Assembly (NCBI GenBank): GCA_030446435.1
Contig: JASURT010000014.1
Coordinates: 1 to 32,391, forward strand
Direction of reading: 5' to 3'
Source of the DNA: Candidatus Ozemibacter sp.
GTDB lineage: Bacteria > Muiribacteriota > Ozemobacteria > Ozemobacterales > Ozemobacteraceae
DNA length: 32,391 nucleotides
Below are positions 15,509-23,338 of the stretch, one piece after another. A program made the translations under genes and the position numbers. Under the pieces are notes generated by a model. It had not been told where the DNA came from, made no database searches, and saw only the letters and a program-made list of their open reading frames with translations. How positions within the stretch are numbered: the first letter of the stretch is position 1; every line of letters starts with the position of its first letter.

Positions 15509-16999
15509 GTGCCAAAATATTCACACAAATTCAGACTTCACGTAAAAGAAGAAGTTTTGAAAAAAACCATCGAAAGAGCAAAACAGAAGAACATCATCGT
15601 TCCGACATTTGCTCAGCAGAAAAACCCTGATCTCATTCCTGAAAAAATCAAAAAGCAGGTACAGCCCCTTGGATTATGGGATGTTGACCCAAGAAACCTC
15701 TTCAGAATCACCTGGAGAAACAATATCAAAACCGGTCTTTACGGTGATGTTAACTATATTGAATTTCCAAGTAAAATTACCGGAGTTAAGGCCAGAATCG
15801 TTGGTTTGATCGGCAAATATTTTCCAACCGGTGCCCACAAAGTAGGTGCGGCATTTGGTTGTCTCGTGCCAAGACTCGTATCTGGCGAATTCGATCCCAC
15901 CACTCAGAAAGCGGTTTGGCCCAGCACTGGTAACTACTGCCGTGGCGGCGCTTATGACTGCGCCCTGCTTGGCGCCCCCGCCATCGCCATTCTTCCCGAA
16001 GAAATGAGCCCTGAAAGATTCAACTGGCTCAAAGAAATAGGCACCAGCGAAATCTTCGCAACCCCCGGTTGCGAATCAAACGTTAAAGAAATCTATGACA
16101 AATGCTGGGAACTGCGCAATACGCGCGGCGATGACATCGTAATTTTCAATCAGTTCGAAGAATTCGGCAACTCTATCTGGCATTATCACCAGACCGGAAG
16201 CGCCGCAATCGATGTTTTCAACAAGATCAAAGGCCCCAGAAGCAGAATGGCAGCCTGGGTATCGGCGACCGGTTCAGCCGGAACCATTTCCGCCGGTGAT
16301 AAAATCAAGCATGCTCACCCGCACGCGAAGATTATCGCCTCTGAAGCTCTTCAGTGCCCCACCCTTCTTTCCTGCGGCTTTGGTGGTCACAGAATCGAAG
16401 GAATCGGCGACAAGCACGTGCCCTGGGTTCACAACACGAGAAATACCGATGCGGTTGTTGCAGTAGACGACGAAAACTGCATGCAGCTTCTGCGCGTATT
16501 CAACGAACCCGAAGGACATCAGATGCTTAAAAACGCAGGCGTTAAACCTGAACTGATCAATGAACTCGGCCTTCTCGGCATCAGCAGTATCAGTAACGTA
16601 CTTTCGGCAATCAAAACCGCAAAATTCTTCGAAATGAACGAAGACGACGTTCTTTTCACCTGTCTGACAGATTCTGCTGAAATGTATCAGTCAAGACTCG
16701 AAGAACTCAGACAGCAGAACGGCCAATACTGTAATGGCCGCGCGCTGGCGGACTTTGAACGCTATCTGCTTGGCGAAGACACTCAGGACATGATGGAACT
16801 TACCTATCATGATCGCAAAAGACTTCATAACTTCAAGTATTACACCTGGGTTGAACAGCAGGGTAAAACCGTCGAAGAAATCAACGAACTCTGGGATCCC
16901 GAATTCTGGGAAGACGTTTTCGATGAAGAAGTTGTTAAGCACTGGGATGAACTCATCGAAGAATTCAACAAAAAGACCGGACTTCTCGAAAATATTTGA
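15509..16999 (+). CDS. Fold-type II PLP-dependent enzyme, candidate diaminopropionate ammonia-lyase substitute
   Basis: 496 residues from a GTG start with AAGGAG 7 nt upstream. The PLP lysine is K111 in FPTGAHKVGAAFG, a TrpB-like form of the tryptophan synthase beta/cysteine synthase family. The substrate loop WPSTGNYCRGGA (S139-T140-G141-N142) and a Gly-rich phosphate-binding turn SATGSAGTISAG follow. Canonical YgeX (diaminopropionate ammonia-lyase) is about 400 residues with a KRFGLNAFK-type lysine site, which is not seen here; this protein is about 100 residues longer, with an acidic, Trp-rich tail (EINELWDPEFWEDVFDEE). By position (the last gene after carbamate kinase, opposite ygeY and ygeW) it could do the YgeX step, making pyruvate and ammonia from 2,3-diaminopropionate. 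The fold is certain; the reaction is inferred. Confidence 0.8.
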   Translation: MPKYSHKFRLHVKEEVLKKTIERAKQKNIIVPTFAQQKNPDLIPEKIKKQVQPLGLWDVDPRNLFRITWRNNIKTGLYGDVNYIEFPSKITGVKARIVGLIGKYFPTGAHKVGAAFGCLVPRLVSGEFDPTTQKAVWPSTGNYCRGGAYDCALLGAPAIAILPEEMSPERFNWLKEIGTSEIFATPGCESNVKEIYDKCWELRNTRGDDIVIFNQFEEFGNSIWHYHQTGSAAIDVFNKIKGPRSRMAAWVSATGSAGTISAGDKIKHAHPHAKIIASEALQCPTLLSCGFGGHRIEGIGDKHVPWVHNTRNTDAVVAVDDENCMQLLRVFNEPEGHQMLKNAGVKPELINELGLLGISSISNVLSAIKTAKFFEMNEDDVLFTCLTDSAEMYQSRLEELRQQNGQYCNGRALADFERYLLGEDTQDMMELTYHDRKRLHNFKYYTWVEQQGKTVEEINELWDPEFWEDVFDEEVVKHWDELIEEFNKKTGLLENI

Positions 17000-17024
17000 T
17001 CGTTCAGACCATAGAAAAGAAAAT

Positions 17025-17060
17025 AAAGGGGCTGTCTCAATAGAGACGGCCTCTTTTTTA
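17025..17060 (+). terminator. Terminator of the carbamate kinase-PLP operon
   Basis: AAAGGGGCTGTCTC - AATA - GAGACGGCCTCTTTTTT with two G-U pairs and a T-run. It resembles the ygeW terminator at 11744-11785. Confidence 0.92.
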
Positions 17061-17078
17061 TAATGCAAAACCAGGGTT

Positions 17079-17106
17079 TTGAAATAAATTGATTTGGGTA
17101 TAAAAT
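17079..17106 (+). promoter_or_regulatory. Promoter placed for a leaderless thpR transcript
   Basis: TTGAAA (17079-17084), 16-bp spacer, TAAAAT (17101-17106), then only 6 nt before the ATG at 17113. There is no ribosome site. Transcription should begin at or next to the start codon. Confidence 0.5.
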
Positions 17107-17112
17107 AGAAAT

Positions 17113-17715
17113 ATGAGTCATCAAGCCCAGAAAAGTCTTCCTTATACGCTTGCTTTCAGAATTCCTCTTGAATTTCGCCAGTTTCTTGCATCCTGTAATC
17201 GTAAACTGGGCGAAATCTGTCGCAGCTTCGAACCCCCAGAAACCTCGCATCTGACGGTGAAGTTTCTCGGACATTCGTCTGAATATCTGAACGATGAAAC
17301 CATAATCGATTTTCTGCCACAAATATATGAAGCAGCCCGCGAGTTTTTGCCCCTGAATATCTATGTTCGGGGTTTTGCAACTTTTGATTATGAAAACAAC
17401 AAAAATTCAGTCATTTTTTTAAAAGTAATGCCAAACGAGCAACTGACCAGGCTTCACAACAAAATTTGCGAAGAATTTTCGCGGCAGTTCGAGACTTTTC
17501 CGCACGCCGACCTTGATAATTTTGAGCCTCATATAACCCTAAGCAAAGACCTTTACCGCGAAAAAGAGCAGAAAATCGCCCGTCTGATTTCAAGGTCGAA
17601 AAAAATGGCCAAACGCCGGCTTAAACTGGATGATCTGGTGGTTATGAGCCCGACAAGGCTTTTTCCGGTGGTCGAAAATGTAACTTTGCCCCTGATTTGC
17701 CCGCCGGTTAAATAG
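17113..17715 (+). CDS. thpR: RNA 2',3'-cyclic phosphodiesterase (2'-5' RNA ligase family)
   Basis: 200 residues. Both catalytic HxT motifs of the 2H phosphoesterase family are present at the expected spacing: SHLTVKFLG (H46, T48) and PHITLSKD (H140, T142). The N-terminal FRIPLEFRQFLASC and the overall length also match ThpR/LigT. These enzymes open 2',3'-cyclic phosphates on RNA ends and can make or split 2'-5' linkages. No Shine-Dalgarno is visible; the promoter -10 box is 6 nt away, so a leaderless mRNA is likely. Its TAG stop at 17713-17715 directly abuts the stop of the convergent gene, with no space for a separate terminator. Confidence 0.9.
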   Translation: MSHQAQKSLPYTLAFRIPLEFRQFLASCNRKLGEICRSFEPPETSHLTVKFLGHSSEYLNDETIIDFLPQIYEAAREFLPLNIYVRGFATFDYENNKNSVIFLKVMPNEQLTRLHNKICEEFSRQFETFPHADLDNFEPHITLSKDLYREKEQKIARLISRSKKMAKRRLKLDDLVVMSPTRLFPVVENVTLPLICPPVK

Positions 17716-18090
17716 TTAAGAAAAAAGACCTATTCCGCGTTCAAGAAAATCGATCTGTTCCTGAATTTTACCACTTTCGCCCAGCTGTGGGTTTTCTTCA
17801 AGCGTTGCTTTAAGGCGATCTTTAGTCTTAATCATATGCTTGATCAAAGTAGAAAAATTCTGCATTTTGTAGGCCTTGGCCTTTGGTTTCTTTTTGTTCA
17901 TGAGTATTCGCGAAATGCCATCAGAATTTGAAGAAACGCTTATCAGCAAATCGACCTTCTGGCCCTCTTCTACTTCGCCCATGTCGGAAAGATGAAAATA
18001 GTATTCTTCGTCAGACTTGTCATCAGTTACCAGAACGGTTTCGTCATCAATTTCAGCGACGGTTCCTTTCAGACGTTGCATTCTTTTCAT
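17716..18090 (-). CDS. Small unknown protein with OB-like N-terminal part
   Basis: 124 residues, highly charged and cytoplasmic. The first 65 residues (RLKGTVAEIDDETVLVTDDKSDEEYYF in part, GEVEEGQKVDLLISV) look like a small beta-barrel of OB or S1-like type with alternating strands. A basic linker (KKKPKAKAYK) leads to a helical C-terminal part (NFSTLIKHMIKTKDRLKA). I do not recognise a named family. A role in RNA or translation would fit both the fold guess and its placement between an RNA phosphodiesterase and an exonuclease, but that is inference. The ATG has GGGAGACC upstream. It converges with thpR with stops touching. Confidence 0.7.
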   Translation of the reverse strand: MKRMQRLKGTVAEIDDETVLVTDDKSDEEYYFHLSDMGEVEEGQKVDLLISVSSNSDGISRILMNKKKPKAKAYKMQNFSTLIKHMIKTKDRLKATLEENPQLGESGKIQEQIDFLERGIGLFS

Positions 18091-18127
18091 TCAGGTCTCC
18101 CGGGCAAAATAGATTTTTATGTGCAGA

Positions 18128-18156
18128 TTGACCGATTAAACGGTTCGCTATAAAAT
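18128..18156 (+). promoter_or_regulatory. Promoter placed for a near-leaderless exonuclease transcript
   Basis: TTGACC (18128-18133), 17-bp spacer, TAAAAT (18151-18156), then 9 nt before the ATG at 18166. No ribosome site lies between. Confidence 0.6.
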
Positions 18157-18165
18157 GCTTACATC

Positions 18166-18777
18166 ATGAATAATATTCCAGATTATCTTAAAAAACCACT
18201 CAAAGAACTTCCTTTTGTCATTCTTGATCTTGAAACAACCGGCTTCAAGCCGCAGCAGGCGGGAATAACAGAAGTTGCCCTTATTTCAATTCAGAACGGC
18301 AAAGAAGAAATTTTCGAAACTCTGGTTAACCCCGAGTTGCCAATCCCAAGAGAAATAACAAATCTCACCGGCATTACCGACGAAATGGTAGCCGACAAAC
18401 CGACGATTTCGCAAGTTCTGCCGATTTTAGAAACCCTTTTTCAGGAAACGATTTTCGTGGCTCACAATGTTCCATTTGACTGGTCGTTTCTCGATTTCTA
18501 TTTCAGACTTCATTTAAAAAGGCCTTTGCGTATGCCGTCTTTATGTACCCTCAGACTTGCAAGAAAATTTCTGGGCCTTAAATCAAACAAGCTCGCAAGT
18601 GTGGCCGATCACTTTGGTATAAGCCTGGTCAATGCGCACCGGGCAATGAACGATACGGTCGCCGTCAGAGACATTCTTTACATGATGCTTGAAAACCTTG
18701 AGCAAAAAGGCATTAAAAACGGTGCTGATCTATATCATCATCACTTGATTTTTCCTGACTGCCCACCTACTCGCTGA
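18166..18777 (+). CDS. DEDDh 3'-5' exonuclease (DnaQ/PolC epsilon-like)
   Basis: 203 residues. All DEDDh residues are present: D21 and E23 (VILDLETTGF), D104 (AHNVPFDWSFL), and H157 with D162 (NAHRAMNDTVA). The NLTGITDEMV block is typical of the DNA polymerase III epsilon-like branch. It is a stand-alone exonuclease domain without a polymerase or GIY-YIG part, so repair, RNA trimming or proofreading in trans are all possible. It is cytoplasmic. There is no ribosome site and the -10 box ends 9 nt before the ATG, so translation from a near-leaderless mRNA is expected. Confidence 0.92.
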   Translation: MNNIPDYLKKPLKELPFVILDLETTGFKPQQAGITEVALISIQNGKEEIFETLVNPELPIPREITNLTGITDEMVADKPTISQVLPILETLFQETIFVAHNVPFDWSFLDFYFRLHLKRPLRMPSLCTLRLARKFLGLKSNKLASVADHFGISLVNAHRAMNDTVAVRDILYMMLENLEQKGIKNGADLYHHHLIFPDCPPTR

Positions 18778-18897
18778 CAAAACTGTCATGTCAAAAGCGC
18801 CAACTTTGTCGCACATCGATTCGTCGTCTTTTGTGCAGGTTGGTGCTTTATCTTTTGTAACAGCGGTTTTGGGCCGACGCAAAAAAGGTTTGTTTTC

Positions 18898-18913
18898 TGG
18901 CACAGCTTTTGCT
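18898..18913 (+). promoter_or_regulatory. Sigma-54 (RpoN) promoter of the VIT-vWA gene
   Basis: TGGCACAGCTTTTGCT matches the consensus TGGCACG-N4-TTGCW at all but one position. GG at 18899-18900 and GC at 18911-18912 have the required 10-bp gap. Transcription would start near 18924, about 100 nt before the ATG at 19024. A sigma-54 promoter implies control by an enhancer-binding protein; none is encoded in this window. Confidence 0.75.
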
Positions 18914-19023
18914 CATTAATAATTCGCCTCCTGCGGTCAGCCCAGAATTCTGTTCGAAATTATTTATTATTTTATGCCCGGGCCGAGTGCTGGAGCAGCG
19001 AAGATAAAAGGAGAGAGAAAGTT

Positions 19024-21435
19024 ATGACATTCAAGAAAGCTTCGTTAGTCTCTTTACTGATGGTTCTGATTTTATCAGCTTCGGCCTTTGCCGGTTATCT
19101 GGTTTCTCCTAAGGGTGATTTGCCTCTTGTTTCACAAAAAATCAGGGTCGAAATCAAAAACCAGGTTGCCGTAACCACCCTCGAACAGATTTTCTACAAT
19201 CCTCACGATGTTACCATTCAACCCAACATTCGTTTTCCCATTCACGAGAAAGCTTCAGTCCAGGGGTTTTCTCTGACTGACAGCAACGGGCAGACCTATG
19301 AAGGAACAATAGAAGAAACCAACCAGGCAACAAAAGAATTCAATGAAGCCAAAGAAGAAGGCATGATGCCGGCCATGGCAGTTCAAAAAAAGCCTGGCGT
19401 TTTTGAAACCAGCATCGGTGCGATTGGCCCAAATTCACGGGCCACAGTAGTTATTGAATACAGCGAAATCCTGCCTTACAAATCCGGAAAAATCAGCTAT
19501 TCACTGCCTTTTAACGTATCGAGCTGGCAGAAAAAAGAACTCGATCAGGTCAGCGTGCAAATCAGCGTCGCCGACCAGAAAGAAATCGTATCTCTGATCT
19601 CTCCTTCACACGATATATACGCCCAGAAGGTCGACGCAAACATCTGGCAGGCCAATTTTGAACGTAACAATTTTTTACCAAACAAAGATTTCAGTCTTGA
19701 TTATGAAGTTAAAGCCGATGAAATGGCAGTCAATTTTCTTTCAACCCGACCTGACAGCGAAAAAGACGGCTATTTCGTTCTTATGCTTTCACCTCAGGAA
19801 GTAATCGACCAGACTGACATCGCCGATCGCGACATAGTTTTCATTATGGATACCTCGGGAAGCATGTCAGGTAACAAGCTTAAACAGACTAAAGCCGCTT
19901 TTGATTTTTTCGTTAACAAGTTGAACGAAAATGACCGGTTCGGCATCGTCGATTTTTCTGATTACGCGAAAAGCTGGAATCAAGAACTGACTCAGGTTTC
20001 AGATAAAACCCGCAGATTCGCGTCAGAATATATCGGTCGACTTCACGCCACCGGCGGCACCAATATTCATGAAGCCCTGATGAAAGCTCTTTCGTTTTTC
20101 GGACCAGACGAAAACCGCACCAGAGCCATAATCTTTCTCACTGACGGAGAAGCCAGTGCGGGTATAACCTCGACCCCAAGAATTGTTGAAGATTTCAAAA
20201 AGGCGAACAGTCTCAAGGTCAGAACCTTTACCCTTGGCGTCGGACATGGAGTCAACCGCAGTCTGCTCGGTCAGATCGCAATGGAAAACCGTGGCGAAGC
20301 TCTTTATCTCGACGCCCGTGCCAATCTCGATACAGAATTGAAAGGTTTTTACCAATCGATTAGCACCCCCCTTCTGGTCGACCTGAAACTTGATTTCGGC
20401 GACATGCAGATCAGCGAATGTTTTCCTGAAGAATTGCCCAATGTTTACAAAGGAACCCAGCTGGTAGTTACCGGTCGCTATAAAAGCGGTGGAAACGCGG
20501 CTATCAAGCTTTCGGGCATGCTGAATTCTTCAAAGAAAGAATTTCCGATCGAAGCAAGCTTTGTCGAAAGTTCTTCAGACAACCGTTTCGTCGCCAGATA
20601 CTGGGCCCGAACCAAAGCAGACGAGCTTATGAAGCAGATCAAAGCCTTCGGTGAAAAACCCGAGCTTAAAGAACAGGTAATCAAACTCAGTAAAGAATAC
20701 CAGTTCGCTACTCCATATACTTCTTTCATCGCAGTTTCAACACAGCAGGTTCCGCAAATCAAGGCCGAAAGCAACAAAAGCCACACTGCAGCCTATGCCA
20801 ACATCAGAAATTCAGCCAAAGCTTCAAAAAGAGTTGTGGTTAAGAAAACCAAAGCTAAAAGCCTTTCGCTTTGGGGCGCTGCCGGCTTCGTTCCTTTCGC
20901 CGTGGCAATTCCGAACTTCAGAAAAGCCAGAGAACAGTCCCGTGTAAAAGCATGCTATGCCAATATGCGTGTTCTGATGGGCGCGGTCGAGATGTATAAC
21001 ATGGATCATACAGATCAGATGACCGTTCTTACCGACAGAGAAATAGACCTTCTCGTAAAAGAGAAATACTTAAAGTCGCAGATTACCAGGCCTGAAACTG
21101 GGTGTAACTATGGTACCATCGGCGATTTAAGCGGCACCGGTATGGTTTGCTGTTCTCTTCACGGATCAGTTTCAGAAGAGCTGCCTGAAAAAGCGACAGC
21201 CATTTATTCAGATGGCGCAGACGGCTACGTAAGTCAGATCTCCATCAAAGAACAAACACCATGGACCACCCGAATCTGGAACGATTATCTTGCCGATTTT
21301 CTTAACTATGCTCTCAATATACCATTGTTCATTCTCGGGCTGGCATTCAGCCTTTACGTGGTCTGGCGGATTTTAATTTTCCCGTTCAAACTTGTTGATG
21401 CACTTATCAGATCAGGCAGACACGGAAAAGATTAA
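19024..21435 (+). CDS. VIT-domain/von Willebrand A protein with pseudopilin-like C-terminal module
   Basis: 803 residues. Order: signal peptide (1-21, ending ASAFA); VIT domain (about 25-150; EQIFYNPHDVTIQPNIRFPI, GVFETSIGAIGPNSRATV); vWA domain (about 265-440) with an intact MIDAS, D276-x-S278-x-S280 (DTSGSMSG), GGTNIHEAL and FLTDGEAS; a beta-rich region to about 570; a Lys-rich linker. From about 615 comes FVPFAVAIPNFRKAREQ and KACYANMRVLMGAVEMYNMD, the helix of a type IV pseudopilin, with the matching globular end (KYLKSQITRPETGCNYG). A C-terminal membrane helix (about 757-785) closes it. The prepilin cleavage signal GFTLIE is absent. VIT-vWA proteins resemble inter-alpha-trypsin inhibitor heavy chains and bind ligands via metal. 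The ribosome site is AAAGGAGAG. A sigma-54 promoter lies upstream. Confidence 0.88.
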   Translation: MTFKKASLVSLLMVLILSASAFAGYLVSPKGDLPLVSQKIRVEIKNQVAVTTLEQIFYNPHDVTIQPNIRFPIHEKASVQGFSLTDSNGQTYEGTIEETNQATKEFNEAKEEGMMPAMAVQKKPGVFETSIGAIGPNSRATVVIEYSEILPYKSGKISYSLPFNVSSWQKKELDQVSVQISVADQKEIVSLISPSHDIYAQKVDANIWQANFERNNFLPNKDFSLDYEVKADEMAVNFLSTRPDSEKDGYFVLMLSPQEVIDQTDIADRDIVFIMDTSGSMSGNKLKQTKAAFDFFVNKLNENDRFGIVDFSDYAKSWNQELTQVSDKTRRFASEYIGRLHATGGTNIHEALMKALSFFGPDENRTRAIIFLTDGEASAGITSTPRIVEDFKKANSLKVRTFTLGVGHGVNRSLLGQIAMENRGEALYLDARANLDTELKGFYQSISTPLLVDLKLDFGDMQISECFPEELPNVYKGTQLVVTGRYKSGGNAAIKLSGMLNSSKKEFPIEASFVESSSDNRFVARYWARTKADELMKQIKAFGEKPELKEQVIKLSKEYQFATPYTSFIAVSTQQVPQIKAESNKSHTAAYANIRNSAKASKRVVVKKTKAKSLSLWGAAGFVPFAVAIPNFRKAREQSRVKACYANMRVLMGAVEMYNMDHTDQMTVLTDREIDLLVKEKYLKSQITRPETGCNYGTIGDLSGTGMVCCSLHGSVSEELPEKATAIYSDGADGYVSQISIKEQTPWTTRIWNDYLADFLNYALNIPLFILGLAFSLYVVWRILIFPFKLVDALIRSGRHGKD

Positions 21436-21443
21436 AAAAATGT

Positions 21444-21472
21444 TCCCGGATGGGTTTAATACCTGTCCGGGA
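21444..21472 (+). terminator. Hairpin after the VIT-vWA gene
   Basis: TCCCGGA ... TCCGGGA with inner GGGT/TACC pairing, 8 nt past the stop codon. The T-run is weak (TGTCTTAT), so it may be a partial terminator. Confidence 0.5.
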
Positions 21473-21511
21473 TGTCTTATCATGTAAGAAACAGTTCAAC
21501 CGGAGACAAAG

Positions 21512-22528
21512 ATGTCAGACAAGAATAAACTACCAGCCAGAATTCCCACAGCAAGGGCAGAAATCATCGCAGATTCGAACAATGCCCACCCGAAGTTGCA
21601 TCGCACTTTAGCCTCTTTTTCTGCGCTTCTGGTGAACACTTATATCATCATTGCCCAGAAAATCGCGCCGCCAAGTGTCGAGTTTTCATTGCTTTTCTGG
21701 CTGCTTTTTTTCGTAACCATGGTAATTGCTGCCCGTGAAAAAGATGCAAGCTATTGTTTTACCCCAATGGTCATTGCCACGACCCCGTTCATAATCTGGG
21801 GAACCGGCATTGGCACCGCTGCAATCGTTTCTATCATCGCAGCTGCAGTTACCATAGGCTTTCAGCGCGGCGTAACCATGTCTTCGCTCGCCTCAGGGGC
21901 TTCAGATATCGCAGAAAGCCTTGGGCAAAGTAATACCCGACGAAAAATTCTGAAGCTTTCAGGCAGTGAAATAGACCCCGAACTGCTTTTGAACGACGAT
22001 CTCGAAGAGTTTTCAGAAGTAGAAGCCGAGCTGCTTAAGGTAAAGAAAAATTTCGATAAATCTAGCAAACCTATGCAGAATGCCCTGAAACAGACATTGG
22101 CTAAAGTAGAGCAGTTACAGAAACATCATGCAAGGGTTCTGGCCAGAAGCGCGGGTCTGTCAGCATTTCTTGGCGGCATCGATATGAAAAAGCTTGAGAA
22201 AGATGTCGAAAAATTGCGAAATGAAGCTGAAAAGGCCACTGACGATGTGCTTAAGGCTCAGCTTAAGGCAACAATCGATATGAAAATGAAAAGAATCGAG
22301 GAACTTAATAAACTCGACACGAGTCTAAATAGAGTGAAAATGCAAAAACTGCAGATTCATGAAATGTTCTCGAGCCTTATGGACAAAATGAATACGTTGA
22401 AGTTTACCGATGTAATGGCCCTTCAGGCATCTTCAGACGCCATGGTCCAGGAGGTCGACGATATAAGAAATGGCCTTGAAGATCTTGAAAAAGGCCTTAT
22501 CGAAGCTGAAAAGTTTCAGAAAATTTAA
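21512..22528 (+). CDS. Membrane protein with long coiled coil, unknown function
   Basis: 338 residues. Three to four hydrophobic segments fill residues about 33-135 (FSALLVNTYIIIAQ; FSLLFWLLFFVTMVIAA; FTPMVIATTPFIIWG and the Ala/Ile-rich run after it). The remaining 200 residues are cytoplasm-like, charged and strongly helical with heptad spacing (LEKDVEKLRNEAEKATDDVL, VEQLQKHHARVLARSAG), indicating a coiled coil. I recognise no family. The layout suits a membrane-anchored scaffold or a partner of the neighbouring exported vWA protein. The ATG has CCGGAGAC upstream. It lies between the vWA gene and a Bax-inhibitor-1 gene on the same strand, with gaps of 76 and 44 nt. Confidence 0.7.
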   Translation: MSDKNKLPARIPTARAEIIADSNNAHPKLHRTLASFSALLVNTYIIIAQKIAPPSVEFSLLFWLLFFVTMVIAAREKDASYCFTPMVIATTPFIIWGTGIGTAAIVSIIAAAVTIGFQRGVTMSSLASGASDIAESLGQSNTRRKILKLSGSEIDPELLLNDDLEEFSEVEAELLKVKKNFDKSSKPMQNALKQTLAKVEQLQKHHARVLARSAGLSAFLGGIDMKKLEKDVEKLRNEAEKATDDVLKAQLKATIDMKMKRIEELNKLDTSLNRVKMQKLQIHEMFSSLMDKMNTLKFTDVMALQASSDAMVQEVDDIRNGLEDLEKGLIEAEKFQKI

Positions 22529-22572
22529 AGACGACAGCCTTGTCGCACATTCTCTAATCAGGAGGAATAAGA

Positions 22573-23322
22573 ATGAGTAGATTTACAAGAAGCTCCAACC
22601 CGACCTTGCGCCCCGAAATCTTTGAACGCTATCAGATGGGTTCATCTGCCGCCAACACCATGACGGTATCGGGGGCGATCAACAAGACCTTTCTGCTGCT
22701 GGTTCTGGCCTTTTTTGCCGCCAGCTTCACCTGGCGAATGACACATACCAACCCGGGAATGGCGCAGAGCCTGATGATGCTCGGCATAATCGGCGGCTTC
22801 ATTACTGCGCTTATAACGGTTTTCTCAGTAGGTTCAGCCCGGTTCACGGCCCCGATTTACGCCGTATTTGAAGGCCTGTTTCTCGGGTCGATTTCGGCCA
22901 TCTACAATATGGTCTATAGCGGCATTGTCGTTCAGGCGCTTTTGCTGACCTTCATCACCGCAGGCGGCATGCTTTTTCTTTACCGAACCGGAATAGTCAA
23001 GGTAACTGAAAGATTCAGAGCCGGTATTATGGCCGCAACGATGGGTTTGGTTTTTGCCTACCTTTTCTCGTTCATTCTCAGCCTTTTTGGTCTGGTACCG
23101 CCAATATTCTCAGCAGGACCCATTGGCATTGTATTTAGCCTTGTTGTCGTAGCAATTGCGGCTTTCAATCTGGTTCTCGATTTCGATGTAATCGTTACCG
23201 GTTCAAAAGCCGGTGCACCCGAATATTTTGAATGGTATGCCGCATTTGGTCTTCTGGTAACTCTGGTTTGGCTGTATATTGAAATTCTTCACCTGCTTGC
23301 CAAGCTTCAGCGCCGCGACTAA
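22573..23322 (+). CDS. Bax inhibitor-1/YccA family membrane protein
   Basis: 249 residues with seven likely membrane helices. The start (NPTLRPEIFERYQMGSS and the TMTVSGAINKTFLLL helix) and the end (WYAAFGLLVTLVWLYIEILHLL) fit the COG4760 branch of the BI-1 family. The Asp-containing helices typical of the family are seen (NLVLDFDVIVTG). Members are proton-sensitive ion leak channels or modulators of membrane proteases; the role in this bacterium cannot be read. The ribosome site AGGAGGA is near ideal. The next gene follows after 16 nt, so the two are probably cotranscribed. Confidence 0.88.
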   Translation: MSRFTRSSNPTLRPEIFERYQMGSSAANTMTVSGAINKTFLLLVLAFFAASFTWRMTHTNPGMAQSLMMLGIIGGFITALITVFSVGSARFTAPIYAVFEGLFLGSISAIYNMVYSGIVVQALLLTFITAGGMLFLYRTGIVKVTERFRAGIMAATMGLVFAYLFSFILSLFGLVPPIFSAGPIGIVFSLVVVAIAAFNLVLDFDVIVTGSKAGAPEYFEWYAAFGLLVTLVWLYIEILHLLAKLQRRD

Positions 23323-23338
23323 AGACCTTTAATCAATC

